The notes beneath the pieces were generated by a model. It saw only the letters and a program-made list of their open reading frames with translations, did no database searches and was not told the origin of the DNA. Below are positions 8,993-18,122 of a stretch of DNA of 64,000 nt, in pieces; positions within the stretch are counted from its first letter, which is position 1; the number at the start of each line of letters is the position of its first letter. The stretch is taken from the NCBI GenBank assembly GCA_015060695.1, contig SUYA01000007.1, positions 62,001 to 126,000 of the forward strand. Reading direction: 5' to 3'. Made by a program: the position numbers and the translations under genes. Source of the DNA: Mediterranea massiliensis. GTDB taxonomy: Bacteria; Bacteroidota; Bacteroidia; Bacteroidales; Bacteroidaceae.

Positions 8993-9609
8993 GGTTTTCT
9001 TTTTTCTGTCTTTGATTTAGATAACCAGAAATGATTATTTACAGCTTTCATGCCCAGATCGAAAGCCTGTAGGTTGGCTTCTATTACCTTTTCTCCCTTT
9101 GCAGAAAATACGCGAGCGATACTTTCGCGCAACTGTTCTGGTGAGAGGATATCTATGTACTTGGCAGCCATACCCAATAACACTATATTGGCACTTTTGG
9201 GTAGGTTGTTTTCCTTGGCTACATCTTCGATAGGGAGAGCTGCAGTATGGGGCAATGCTTGTAACTCTTGTTCGATAGCTGCTTCCTCGGGGTAGTTAGG
9301 GATGTTCTTAAATGCATGCGAGGAAGTTATTATCCAGCCTTCTTTATTCAAATAAGGCAAGTAGCGGAGAGCTTCCATTGGCTCCATGGAGATAATCAAA
9401 TCGGCTGCTCCTTGCTTGATGAGGTCTGAATGAATTGTTTCGGTAGAAAGGCGAAGGTTTGATTGCACATCTCCTCCACGTTGGCTCATGCCGTGTACTT
9501 CAGCTTGCTTTAAGTTCAAGCCTGCGGTAGTTGCTGCATCGCCTATAATGGTGGCAATGGTGAGGATGCCTTGTCCTCCCACACCGGCTAATATGATATC
9601 TTTTTTCAT
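8989..9609 (-). CDS. iorB: Indolepyruvate:ferredoxin oxidoreductase, beta subunit
   Basis: 206 residues, standard IorB size. It has the N-terminal GVGGQGILT motif (8-16) of the gamma-type domain of 2-oxoacid:acceptor oxidoreductases and EVHGMSQRGGDVQSNLR (about 38-54), which is typical of IorB. It acts with IorA, the TPP-binding subunit encoded just upstream. Start and stop overlap neighbours on both sides: one base with iorA, four with the aminotransferase gene. Confidence 0.93.
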   Translation of the reverse strand: MKKDIILAGVGGQGILTIATIIGDAATTAGLNLKQAEVHGMSQRGGDVQSNLRLSTETIHSDLIKQGAADLIISMEPMEALRYLPYLNKEGWIITSSHAFKNIPNYPEEAAIEQELQALPHTAALPIEDVAKENNLPKSANIVLLGMAAKYIDILSPEQLRESIARVFSAKGEKVIEANLQAFDLGMKAVNNHFWLSKSKTEKRKP

Positions 9610-11195
9610 TATTTCTTGTTTCTAAGTTTGCGTTGAAGGGTTTGCATACATTCACGACGTGGAATGATGACAGAAACACCTTTGTATTCTATTTCTTCGC
9701 GGATGACACGAGTGATTTCCTCCATGTTCTTAGGAAGAGGTACTACTACACGTACATGTTCGGGTGCCAATCCCAATCCGAGGCAGATGGCTTCGAATTT
9801 GTTGGTGCCGGCCGAATCTTGACCACCCGTCATCGCTGTTGTAAGGTTGTCAGAGAGGATGATAGTAATGTTTGCATTGTCGTTGATGGCATCGAGCAAG
9901 CCTGTCATGCCTGAGTGAGTGAAGGTTGAGTCACCAATTACGGCGATGGCAGGGAATACACCGGCATCGGCTGCACCCTTGGCCATGGTGATGGATGCAC
10001 CCATGTCAACACAACTATCGATGGCACGGAATGGAGGCAAAGCACCAAGCGTGTAGCAACCAATATCTCCGAAAATGCGGGCACCTTCGTATTCGGCAGC
10101 TACCTTGTTCAGGGCATCATAAACGTCGCGATGCCCGCATCCTTGGCACAATGCAGGTGGGCGAGGCATCACGTTTTGGGCTGTAGCAAAAGGTTGTTCC
10201 ATGCTCATACCAAGAGCAGCACCTACGTTGTCAGGAGTTAATTCACCTGTACGAGGCAAATCTCCTGTTAAACGACCTTTCAAGTCGTAATCAGCACCGA
10301 GGATACTCTTTACTTGCTCTTCAACTAATGGTTGTCCATCTTCTGCTACCAACAAAGCATCACATGCTTCGGCCAAAGTCTTAATAGCGGCATTTGGCAA
10401 TGGATATTGCGAAATCTTCAATACGGGGATGCCATATTTTTGAGGTTCGTTTTCCATTACGTAGTTATATGCGATTCCACAAGCAATGACACCGAGTTTG
10501 GCTTTACCATCTGCACGCGAAACCTTATTAAATATAGATGCTTCAGATGAGGTTACCAGTTCGGCTTGTTTTTCTACCAACGAAGCATACTGGCGACGGG
10601 CGTTGCCCGGCAGAAGCACCCAATGGGTTCGGTCCGTTTCCGGATTTAAATCCATCTGAGCTAATAGTTCACGCACGGCTACACCGGCACGAGAGTGAGC
10701 TAAACGGGTTACTACGCGCAACAAAACTGGCAATTTCTTCTCTTCCGATAATTCGTAGGCATATTTCATCATGTCGTAAGCCTCTTGTTGAGAAGATGGC
10801 TCAAGAATGGGTATCAAAGCAAACTTTCCATAGAAACGTGAGTCTTGCTCGTTTTGTGATGAGTGCATCGAAGGGTCGTCGGCGGCAAGTACTACCAAAC
10901 CACCATTTACTCCTGTGATAGCCGAGTTTACAAAAGCATCAGCGGCTACGTTCATACCCACATGTTTCATACATACCAAAGCGCGCTTACCGGCATATGA
11001 CATACCGAGAGCAGCTTCCATGGCTGTCTTTTCATTTGTACACCAACGACTACGCACTTCGGGTGCATGACCTTGGATAAATTCAGTTATTTCTGTCGAG
11101 GGCGTACCGGGATAAGCATACACACCGCTTATTCCGGCGTGAATGGCTCCTAAAGCAATTGCTTCGTCGCCCAAAAGTAATTTTCTTTCTATCAT
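9609..11195 (-). CDS. iorA: Indolepyruvate:ferredoxin oxidoreductase, alpha subunit (short form)
   Basis: 528 residues. LLGDEAIALGAIHAGI and AYPGTPSTEITE at the N-terminus, CQGCGHRD near 350, GDIGCYTLG near 375 and the TPP-binding GDSTFTHSGMTGLLDA near 418 identify IorA. The enzyme decarboxylates aryl pyruvates oxidatively to aryl-acetyl-CoA, reversibly, with ferredoxin. The archaeal enzyme has an extra C-terminal module with two 4Fe-4S clusters; here the protein ends at RRECMQTLQRKLRNKK with no CxxCxxC cluster, so electrons must pass through another protein or cluster. Start chosen at MIERKLLLG, 23 bp after the nitrilase stop. Confidence 0.92.
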   Translation of the reverse strand: MIERKLLLGDEAIALGAIHAGISGVYAYPGTPSTEITEFIQGHAPEVRSRWCTNEKTAMEAALGMSYAGKRALVCMKHVGMNVAADAFVNSAITGVNGGLVVLAADDPSMHSSQNEQDSRFYGKFALIPILEPSSQQEAYDMMKYAYELSEEKKLPVLLRVVTRLAHSRAGVAVRELLAQMDLNPETDRTHWVLLPGNARRQYASLVEKQAELVTSSEASIFNKVSRADGKAKLGVIACGIAYNYVMENEPQKYGIPVLKISQYPLPNAAIKTLAEACDALLVAEDGQPLVEEQVKSILGADYDLKGRLTGDLPRTGELTPDNVGAALGMSMEQPFATAQNVMPRPPALCQGCGHRDVYDALNKVAAEYEGARIFGDIGCYTLGALPPFRAIDSCVDMGASITMAKGAADAGVFPAIAVIGDSTFTHSGMTGLLDAINDNANITIILSDNLTTAMTGGQDSAGTNKFEAICLGLGLAPEHVRVVVPLPKNMEEITRVIREEIEYKGVSVIIPRRECMQTLQRKLRNKK

Positions 11196-11218
11196 TAGGT
11201 TCTTTTTCTAAATAAAAT

Positions 11219-11965
11219 TCAATCTGCATCATTCAATACAGGAAACTTCTCTCTAAAAGATTGTAATTTTTCCATATCAATCATGGCCGTGGTTTCACAT
11301 TCTTCACCACGGAGACAAGCAGCTATAGTCTTGCCATAGGGGTCAATAACCACACTACCACCGCAATACTCACAAGCCGGATCGGTTCCTACACGATTCA
11401 CACCCGCTACATAGCATTGATTTTCAATGGCTCGCGCCACTAGCAAGGCACTCCAAGCCTCTACTCGTGGGGTAGGCCAGCTGGCTACATAAAGAATCAT
11501 GTCGTAATCGCCACGATTGCGTGCCCATATAGGGAAACGAAGGTCGTAACAGATTTCAAGTAGGATGCGCACACCACACCATTCCACAATAACACGTTCC
11601 TCTCCAGGCGTAAAACGTAAGTGTTCTCCACCGTATGTAAAGAGATGTTTCTTATCATAGTGAGTTACCGTTCCATCAGGTTTTACAAAATAGAAACGGT
11701 TATAATATTTACCCTCCTTAGTCACTGCAATACTTCCAGCAATAGCGGCACCAGTTTTCGATGCCTTTCGCTTCATCCATTGCAAGGTGTCACTATCTGT
11801 TGACTCGGCAATGCCTTCAGGGTTCGTACAAAAACCGGTAGAGAACATTTCTGGCAACACATATAATTCAGCACCGGGATTTCGGTCAATGGCCTCATCT
11901 GCCCGTTGCACATTCTTAGTTGGATTAGCCCAAATAATATCTCTTTGAAGGATTGTAATTTTCAT
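11219..11965 (-). CDS. Nitrilase-superfamily omega-amidase (Nit2/YafV type)
   Basis: 248 residues with the full catalytic triad of the nitrilase superfamily: Glu39 in LPEMF, Lys105 in YDKKHLF and Cys139 in EICYDLRFP. Length and motifs fit omega-amidases, which hydrolyse 2-oxoglutaramate or 2-oxosuccinamate formed by glutamine/asparagine transaminases. It is the first gene of the minus-strand unit with iorA, iorB and an aminotransferase, which supports a role in clearing the keto-amide by-product of an aryl-pyruvate transamination. Methionine salvage is another possible use. Confidence 0.88.
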   Translation of the reverse strand: MKITILQRDIIWANPTKNVQRADEAIDRNPGAELYVLPEMFSTGFCTNPEGIAESTDSDTLQWMKRKASKTGAAIAGSIAVTKEGKYYNRFYFVKPDGTVTHYDKKHLFTYGGEHLRFTPGEERVIVEWCGVRILLEICYDLRFPIWARNRGDYDMILYVASWPTPRVEAWSALLVARAIENQCYVAGVNRVGTDPACEYCGGSVVIDPYGKTIAACLRGEECETTAMIDMEKLQSFREKFPVLNDAD

Positions 11966-11986
11966 AACTTTATTTTTTTAAAGGCA

Positions 11987-12015
11987 CAAAGATAGCAATT
12001 ATATTACCAAACCAA
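11987..12015 (-). promoter_or_regulatory. Promoter of the nitrilase-iorAB-paaK unit
   Basis: On the minus strand TATCTTTG (11987-11994) matches the TAnnTTTG -7 box, with TTG (12013-12015) 18 bp upstream as a -33 element. The -7 box ends 21 bases before the nitrilase ATG. No other promoter-like site was seen inside the tightly packed downstream genes. Confidence 0.6.
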
Positions 12016-12110
12016 TAAAATCATAAAGAAAACAAGCAATTTTCTTTCAAAATAATAGTCTAATCAAGATTTTATTGCTTTCTTTGTCGAAGAATCTACC
12101 AGATAAGAAA

Positions 12111-12731
12111 ATGAAAACAAAATACTTTTTACTTTTATTTTATGCAACGATTTGCTTGTCGGCATGTTTACAAATCTCTAATCAGAAAGTAATAGCCATA
12201 CAAAAGGCTGTAAAACTTCAGATGGATAATTATCCAAAATCCACTTTACAAGACATATACAAAAATTTCTTTCAAGATTACTTCGGACCTGGGCATCTAA
12301 TACCCGACTCTTTAACGGCCGACAATTATTTACAACAAGAATTAGCTTTATGCGATACATTCATCGGAAATATATATGAATTAACAGGAGCAGAAGGACG
12401 TTTTTATCGCGTCAGTTTATCGGTATTAAAAGACTCAATTGTGCCATACAAAAAATTCATGGACGCCTTTATTCGTAGTACAAATAACGTGAAGCCTATT
12501 AGCATAGAAGTATGGAAGCAAGAATGGCAGCTGATTGAACAAACGATAAAAGAAATGAATATAACACTTCCCAATTATCAGCAAGACAGCGAATATATCA
12601 AAAAGTTATTACAAGAAAACAACTACGTAATGCATCATAGTGAGGATTATGGAAAAACCTATCAGCCCCATTATCGAATCATAGAGAAAGAGATTTTTGA
12701 AAAGGAAATTTTCCCCTACTTGAAAAAATAA
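12111..12731 (+). CDS. Exported lipoprotein of unknown function
   Basis: 206 residues from the ATG at 12111; an upstream in-frame start at 12075 would put charged residues in front of the signal peptide. The N-terminus MKTKYFLLLFYATICLSAC is a lipoprotein signal with Cys19. The mature part is hydrophilic and mostly helical, with a conserved-looking DIYKNFFQDYFGPGHLI stretch near 45-61 and many aromatic and charged residues near the C-terminus. No family was recognised and no catalytic motif is obvious. Confidence 0.75.
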   Translation: MKTKYFLLLFYATICLSACLQISNQKVIAIQKAVKLQMDNYPKSTLQDIYKNFFQDYFGPGHLIPDSLTADNYLQQELALCDTFIGNIYELTGAEGRFYRVSLSVLKDSIVPYKKFMDAFIRSTNNVKPISIEVWKQEWQLIEQTIKEMNITLPNYQQDSEYIKKLLQENNYVMHHSEDYGKTYQPHYRIIEKEIFEKEIFPYLKK

Positions 12732-12779
12732 ATTTTCAAAGCTAGAAAATATATCAACCATTAAACTACTTACATTTTT

Positions 12780-13907
12780 ATGGAAAAGTCCAAAGTATAT
12801 TTTACGGATTTTAGAACGAAAGCACACGGAGATAGTTTACCTACAAAGTTAAAAAAACTTGTCAAGAAAGCCGGTATAGAAAATATTGACATGGAAGGAA
12901 AATTCGTTGCTATCAAAATGCATTTTGGTGAATTGGGGAACATCAGTTACCTACGTCCTAATTATGCGCGAGCTATTGTCGATTTAGTAAAAGAGCTTGG
13001 TGGTAAACCTTTTTTAACCGATTGCAACACTATGTATCCCGGAAGTCGCAAAAACGCCATTGAGCACCTTTATTGTGCTTGGGAAAATGGTTTTACACCA
13101 TTGACCGCGGGATGCCCTATTATTATAGGTGATGGTTTGAAAGGTACCGATGAAATTGAAGTTCCGGTTGAAGGAGGAGAATATGTAACCAAAGCAAAAA
13201 TCGGAAGAGCCATTATGGATGCAGATATTTTCATTAGCCTCAACCATTTCAAAGGACACGAGATGGCAGGATTTGGAGGTGCTATCAAAAACATCGGCAT
13301 GGGATGCGGCTCACGAGCTGGCAAAACCGAACAACACATCAGTGGACAACCCTACATAGACGAAGAATCTTGTCGAGGATGCCAAAAATGTTTTGCACAA
13401 TGCGCCAACAATGGGCTTGTATTCAATAACGGTAGCCGAAAAATGAAAGTTGATAAAAATCATTGTGTTGGATGTGGACGTTGTTTAGGTGCCTGCAATT
13501 TCGATGCCATACACTTCGAAAATTACCATGCCCCACAATTACTGAATCGTAAAATGGCCGAATATGCCAAAGCTGTTGTTACAGGCCGTCCACAAATGCA
13601 TATTTCATTAGTAGTTGACGTATCGCCCAATTGCGATTGTCATGCCGAAAACGACTCTCCTATCCTACCTAATATCGGTATGTTTGCATCAACAGATCCC
13701 TTGGCACTCGATCAAGCTTGTGTAGATGCCTGCCTTTCAGCTTCTCCGCTACCCAATAGTCAATTGCACGACCATATCCAATCACCAAAGTTCTGTGACA
13801 AACATGACCATTTCACAAACTCGACCCCCGAATCCGAATGGCAATCATGTTTAGAGCATGCTGAAAAAATAGGATTAGGAAGTAGAAAATATGAACTTAT
13901 CAAATAA
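12780..13907 (+). CDS. DUF362 protein with two 4Fe-4S motifs
   Basis: 375 residues. The N-terminal two thirds is a DUF362 domain (IKMHFGELGNISYLRP, SLNHFKGHEMAGFGGAIKN). Two ferredoxin-type clusters follow: CRGCQKCFAQC near 198-208 and CVGCGRCLGAC near 228-238, each with a fourth Cys nearby. Such proteins are cytoplasmic iron-sulfur proteins of poorly known function, probably electron carriers or metal-centre-related. The gene follows the lipoprotein gene by 48 bp. Confidence 0.88.
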   Translation: MEKSKVYFTDFRTKAHGDSLPTKLKKLVKKAGIENIDMEGKFVAIKMHFGELGNISYLRPNYARAIVDLVKELGGKPFLTDCNTMYPGSRKNAIEHLYCAWENGFTPLTAGCPIIIGDGLKGTDEIEVPVEGGEYVTKAKIGRAIMDADIFISLNHFKGHEMAGFGGAIKNIGMGCGSRAGKTEQHISGQPYIDEESCRGCQKCFAQCANNGLVFNNGSRKMKVDKNHCVGCGRCLGACNFDAIHFENYHAPQLLNRKMAEYAKAVVTGRPQMHISLVVDVSPNCDCHAENDSPILPNIGMFASTDPLALDQACVDACLSASPLPNSQLHDHIQSPKFCDKHDHFTNSTPESEWQSCLEHAEKIGLGSRKYELIK

Positions 13908-13932
13908 AATTTCATATTTTCAGACTAATTTG

Positions 13933-13940
13933 TATATTTG
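13933..13940 (+). promoter_or_regulatory. -7 promoter element
   Basis: TATATTTG, 37 bases before the ATG at 13977. It decides the start of the next gene: the upstream in-frame start at 13938 lies inside this box. No clear -33 partner. Confidence 0.45.
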
Positions 13941-13976
13941 CAAAAAATATTATTCATTCAAAAAAAATATAGTATT

Positions 13977-14246
13977 ATGGCTAAAAGAAGAACCCTAAAA
14001 AAGAATATCAATTACATAACCGGCGAACTTTTTGCCGAGTGCTTGATTTACTCATTTAATGTTTCTGATACAGATAAAGTAAAAGCTGATGCATTAATGA
14101 TAGAAATTCTTAACATGCAAGATGAATTCATTAGTCGCATTAGCCATACTCAACCCGGGAACGTTAAAACTTTCTACAAGAAACTAACAGAGGATTTTAA
14201 CGCAAAAGTAGAAGCAATTACCCAAGCAATGGATAATTTGAAATAA
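13977..14246 (+). CDS. Small conserved hypothetical protein
   Basis: 89 residues starting MAKRRTLKKNINYITGELF. It is basic at the N-terminus and predicted all-helical, with no membrane segment or signal peptide and no catalytic motif. It looks like a small cytoplasmic protein conserved in Bacteroidales, but no function is known to me. It ends two bases before the PlsC-type gene, so the two are likely co-transcribed. Confidence 0.75.
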   Translation: MAKRRTLKKNINYITGELFAECLIYSFNVSDTDKVKADALMIEILNMQDEFISRISHTQPGNVKTFYKKLTEDFNAKVEAITQAMDNLK

Positions 14247-14248
14247 GA

Positions 14249-14806
14249 ATGAAACAAAAAATATACAGTTTTATATATTACCGATTGTTGGGATGGAAAA
14301 CAAACATAACCGTAGAAAACGTTGACAAATGCGTTATCTGCGCAGCCCCACACACCACTAATTGGGATCTTTTTATAGGCAAACTATTTTACGGGGCTAT
14401 AGGTCGTAAAACTAGTTTCATGATGAAAAAAGAATGGTTTTTCTTTCCCTTAGGAATTATCTTCAAGGCCGTTGGCGGAATCCCTGTAAATCGTGGACGC
14501 CACACCTCACTTGTTGAGCAAATGGCCAACGTGTTCAAAGAAAAAAAACAATTCCATTTAGCTATCACTCCTGAAGGCACACGCAAAGCCAACCCCAATT
14601 GGAAAAAAGGATTTTATTACATAGCCCTAAAAGCACAAGTACCAATTGTACTCATAGGTATAGATTATTTTACGAAAACCATTACGGCTACCAAATCCCT
14701 TATACCTACCGGTGATATAGAAAAAGACATGCGTGAAATAAAACTCTATTTCAAGGATTTCAAAGGTAAATACCCTGAAAAATTTACCATTGGGAACATA
14801 GATTAA
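14249..14806 (+). CDS. PlsC-family acyltransferase
   Basis: 185 residues, short for this family. The catalytic HX4D motif is present as HTTNWD (His35, Asp40), followed by a VGGIPVNR substrate motif and the EGTR block (TPEGTRK, near 108-111). PlsC-type enzymes transfer an acyl chain to lysophosphatidate or related lipids at the inner membrane. Whether this one is the main 1-acylglycerol-3-phosphate acyltransferase or an ornithine-lipid-type relative cannot be told. It is the last gene before a strong terminator. Confidence 0.85.
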   Translation: MKQKIYSFIYYRLLGWKTNITVENVDKCVICAAPHTTNWDLFIGKLFYGAIGRKTSFMMKKEWFFFPLGIIFKAVGGIPVNRGRHTSLVEQMANVFKEKKQFHLAITPEGTRKANPNWKKGFYYIALKAQVPIVLIGIDYFTKTITATKSLIPTGDIEKDMREIKLYFKDFKGKYPEKFTIGNID

Positions 14807-14865
14807 TGAGATAGTTTAAATATTGAAAATAATTATTTGATATATTTAACACAAATATCAGGTTT

Positions 14866-14901
14866 AAAATAGCGACTTATTCTTGAAAAGTCGCTATTTT
14901 T
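14866..14901 (+). terminator. Rho-independent terminator
   Basis: AAAATAGCGACTT (14866-14878) pairs with AAGTCGCTATTTT (14888-14900) across a 9-base loop, followed by TT. It ends the unit that contains the PlsC-type gene and precedes nagA. Confidence 0.85.
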
Positions 14902-14934
14902 GTGCATTGTTTTTCAAATCATTAAATCAACTCT

Positions 14935-16098
14935 ATGCTAACACAATTAATCAATGCACGAATTTTAACCCCACAAGGTTGGCTAAAAGATGGTTCTGTA
15001 CTTATAAGAGACAATAAAATTTTAGAAGTAACCAATTGCGATTTGGCCGTGATAGGAGCCAAACTAATAGACGTAAAAGGCATGTATGTATTACCAGGGG
15101 CTGTAGAAATTCATGCACACGGTGGTGGAGGACGCGACTTCATGGAATGTACTGAAGAAGCTTTCCGTATAGCAACCAAAGCACACATGAAATATGGTAC
15201 AACCAGCATCTTCCCTACCATGTCTTCATCAACCATCCCTATGATAGAACAAGCAGCAGAAACATGCACTAAATTAATGAAGGAACCTAATAGCCCATTT
15301 TTAGGACTACACCTTGAAGGTCATTACTTCAATTTAGCCATGGCTGGAGGACAAATTCCTGAAAACATAAAAGACCCAGATCCTAATGAATATATTCCTA
15401 TCGTAGAAAAATGGGATTGCATCAAGCGTTGGGATGCTGCTCCTGAACTTCCCGGAGCAATGCAATTTGGCAAATACATTTCCGAAAAAGGTATTTTAGC
15501 AGCCGTAGGACATACCCAAGCTGAATTTGAAGATATGCGAGCAGCCCATGAATCGGGTTATTCACATGCCACCCACTTCTACAATGCTATGCCCGGCTTC
15601 CATAAACGCCGCGAATATAAATACGAAGGTACAGTAGAAAGTATTTATTTGTTGGACGATATGACCGTAGAAGTCGTTGCTGATGGAATCCACTTACCAC
15701 CTACCATTCTACGATTGGTATATAAAATCAAAGGTGTAGAACGTACCTGCTTAATTACCGATGCGTTAGCATGTGCAGCCAGTGATAGCAAGGAGGCTTT
15801 CGATCCTCGCGTCATCATTGAAGACGGTGTATGTAAATTAGCCGACCGTTCAGCATTAGCAGGAAGTGTAGCAACCATGGATCGATGCATACGCACAATG
15901 GTGCAAAAAGCAGATATACCTTTAGAAGACGCTATCCGAATGGCCTCAGAAACTCCTGCAAAGATTATGGGAGTTTATGATCGTAAAGGCTCTTTGGCCA
16001 AAGGTAAAGATGCCGACATAATTGTAATGGACGAAGATTTAAACGTACGTGCCGTATGGAGTATGGGTGAATTGATTCCTGAAACCAATACTATCTGA
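14935..16098 (+). CDS. nagA: N-acetylglucosamine-6-phosphate deacetylase
   Basis: 387 residues, amidohydrolase fold. Metal and active-site residues are visible: HxH in EIHAHGGG (His60, His62), Glu128 in HLEGHY, His193 in VGHTQ, His214 in ATHFYNAMP and the catalytic Asp276 in LITDALA. The reaction releases acetate from GlcNAc-6-P to give glucosamine-6-P. It lies 31 bp upstream of the NagB/LmbE fusion gene on the same strand and is probably co-transcribed, so the two should act in one amino-sugar pathway. Confidence 0.95.
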   Translation: MLTQLINARILTPQGWLKDGSVLIRDNKILEVTNCDLAVIGAKLIDVKGMYVLPGAVEIHAHGGGGRDFMECTEEAFRIATKAHMKYGTTSIFPTMSSSTIPMIEQAAETCTKLMKEPNSPFLGLHLEGHYFNLAMAGGQIPENIKDPDPNEYIPIVEKWDCIKRWDAAPELPGAMQFGKYISEKGILAAVGHTQAEFEDMRAAHESGYSHATHFYNAMPGFHKRREYKYEGTVESIYLLDDMTVEVVADGIHLPPTILRLVYKIKGVERTCLITDALACAASDSKEAFDPRVIIEDGVCKLADRSALAGSVATMDRCIRTMVQKADIPLEDAIRMASETPAKIMGVYDRKGSLAKGKDADIIVMDEDLNVRAVWSMGELIPETNTI

Positions 16099-16129
16099 CA
16101 AAAAAATAAGATTAAGATTAATAAAGTAT

Positions 16130-18121
16130 ATGAAAACAAACCTCAGCTCTCAAATTACATTAAACCGTGTATCTACCCGGTACTATCGCCCGGAAAATGC
16201 TTTCGAACGTTCTGTTTTAACTCGATTAGAGAAAATCCCGACAGAAATCTACGAATCTCCTGAAGAAGGAGCCATACAAGTAGCTTTAGAAATGGCTCAA
16301 ACCATTCGTGAAAAACAAAAAGCCGGCCGTTTTTGCGTGTTAGCATTGGCTGGTGGCAATTCTCCACGCAATGTTTTCGCCGAATTGGTGCGTATGCATC
16401 AAGAAGAAGGTTTAAGTTTCCGTAATGTAATCATTTTCAATTTATATGAATACTACCCATTAGCCGCAGATGCTATCAACAGCAATCTGAATGCACTAAA
16501 AGAAATGTTCATCAACAAAGTTGACATAGACAAGCAAAACATCTTCAGTCCGGATGCAAGCATTGCAAAAGATGCAATCTTTGACTATTGTCGTTTATAC
16601 GAACAACGCATTGAGAGTTTCGGAGGTGTTGACATCGCTTTATTAGGGATTGGTCGAGTAGGCAATATAGGTTTTAACGAACCAGGGTCACGATTAAACT
16701 CTACAACTCGACTTATCCTATTAGACAATGCCTCACGCAACGAAGCCGCTAAGATTTTTGGAAACATAGACAACACCCCCATCAGTTCAATAACAATGGG
16801 AGTATCTACTATCCTTTCTGCTAAGAAAATCTACCTATTGGCTTGGGGTGAAGAGAAAGCCAAAATGATTAAGAAATGTGTAGAAGGAGAAATAACCGAT
16901 ACCATTCCGGCATCATTCCTACAAACTCACAACAACGTACGTGTCTGCATCGACCTCTCTGCTGCTGCTAATTTAACACGTATCCAACGCCCTTGGTTAG
17001 TAACTTCGTGCGAATGGAATGACAAACTGATACGTAGCGCCATCGTTTGGTTATGTCAACTTACCGGAAAACCCATTCTGAAACTGACAAACAAGGACTA
17101 CAATGAGAACGGGCTTAGTGAATTGTTGGCTCTATATGGTTCGGCCTATAATGTAAACATAAAAATCTTCAACGACTTGCAACACACCATTACCGGATGG
17201 CCCGGTGGAAAACCGAATGCTGACGATACATATCGTCCAGAACGTGCCAACCCATACCCTAAACGTGTAATCGTATTCTCACCCCACCCCGATGATGATG
17301 TCATTTCTATGGGTGGAACCCTGCGTCGTTTAGTTGAACAAAAGCATGATGTTCATGTAGCTTACGAAACATCGGGTAATATAGCTGTAGGAGACGAAGA
17401 AGTAATCCGTTTCCTTCACTTCATCAACGGCTTTAACCAACTGTTCAACAATAGTGCCGACCAAGTAATCAACGAAAAATATACTGAAATCCGTAAATTC
17501 TTGCGCGAAAAGAAAGATGGTGATATGGACACTCGCGACATTTTGACTATCAAAGGATTAATTCGTCGTGGTGAAGCTCGTACAGCATGTACTTACAACA
17601 ACATTCCACTCAACCATTGTCATTTCCTCGATTTACCATTCTACGAAACCGGTAAAATTCAGAAGAATCCCATCAGTGAAGCTGACGTAGAAATTGTACG
17701 TAACTTATTGCGTGAAGTAAAACCGCATCAAATCTTTGTAGCCGGTGATTTAGCTGACCCACATGGCACTCACCGTGTCTGCACCGATGCAGTATTTGCT
17801 GCAATTGATTTAGAGAAAGAAGAAGGTGCTGAATGGCTGAAAGATTGTCGCATCTGGATGTATCGTGGTGCATGGGCCGAATGGGAAATTGAAAACATCG
17901 AAATGGCTGTACCTATCAGCCCTGAAGAACTGAGAGCAAAACGTAACTCCATCTTAAAACATCAAAGTCAAATGGAAAGTGCTCCGTTCTTAGGAAATGA
18001 CGAACGATTATTCTGGCAACGCAGCGAAGACCGTAATCGTGCGACAGCTTCGTTATACGATCGTTTAGGCTTGGCATCGTATGAAGCCATGGAAGCATTC
18101 GTTGAGTATATACCTTTATGA
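16130..18121 (+). CDS. nagB: NagB-like domain fused to LmbE/PIG-L deacetylase domain
   Basis: 663 residues. The N-terminal part (about 40-290) has the glucosamine-6-phosphate deaminase fold (LALAGGNSPRNVF, IIFNLYEYYPL, LLGIGRVGNIGFNEPGS, ITMGVSTIL). The C-terminal part (about 375-640) is an LmbE/PIG-L domain with the zinc motif SPHPDDDV (His386, Asp388, Asp389) and DPHGTH (His545, His548). Aligned to E. coli NagB, catalytic Asp72 is Tyr106, Asp141 is Val177 and His143 is Asn179; only Glu148 (Glu184) is kept. The usual annotation is glucosamine-6-P deaminase, but a working deaminase is doubtful while the deacetylase site looks intact. Downstream gene starts 1 bp after the stop. Confidence 0.85.
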   Translation: MKTNLSSQITLNRVSTRYYRPENAFERSVLTRLEKIPTEIYESPEEGAIQVALEMAQTIREKQKAGRFCVLALAGGNSPRNVFAELVRMHQEEGLSFRNVIIFNLYEYYPLAADAINSNLNALKEMFINKVDIDKQNIFSPDASIAKDAIFDYCRLYEQRIESFGGVDIALLGIGRVGNIGFNEPGSRLNSTTRLILLDNASRNEAAKIFGNIDNTPISSITMGVSTILSAKKIYLLAWGEEKAKMIKKCVEGEITDTIPASFLQTHNNVRVCIDLSAAANLTRIQRPWLVTSCEWNDKLIRSAIVWLCQLTGKPILKLTNKDYNENGLSELLALYGSAYNVNIKIFNDLQHTITGWPGGKPNADDTYRPERANPYPKRVIVFSPHPDDDVISMGGTLRRLVEQKHDVHVAYETSGNIAVGDEEVIRFLHFINGFNQLFNNSADQVINEKYTEIRKFLREKKDGDMDTRDILTIKGLIRRGEARTACTYNNIPLNHCHFLDLPFYETGKIQKNPISEADVEIVRNLLREVKPHQIFVAGDLADPHGTHRVCTDAVFAAIDLEKEEGAEWLKDCRIWMYRGAWAEWEIENIEMAVPISPEELRAKRNSILKHQSQMESAPFLGNDERLFWQRSEDRNRATASLYDRLGLASYEAMEAFVEYIPL

Positions 18122-18122
18122 T

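Noticed and set aside
16130..17000. Plain functional glucosamine-6-phosphate deaminase
   Set aside because: Three of four catalytic residues differ from E. coli NagB, so the label is kept only as a family name.
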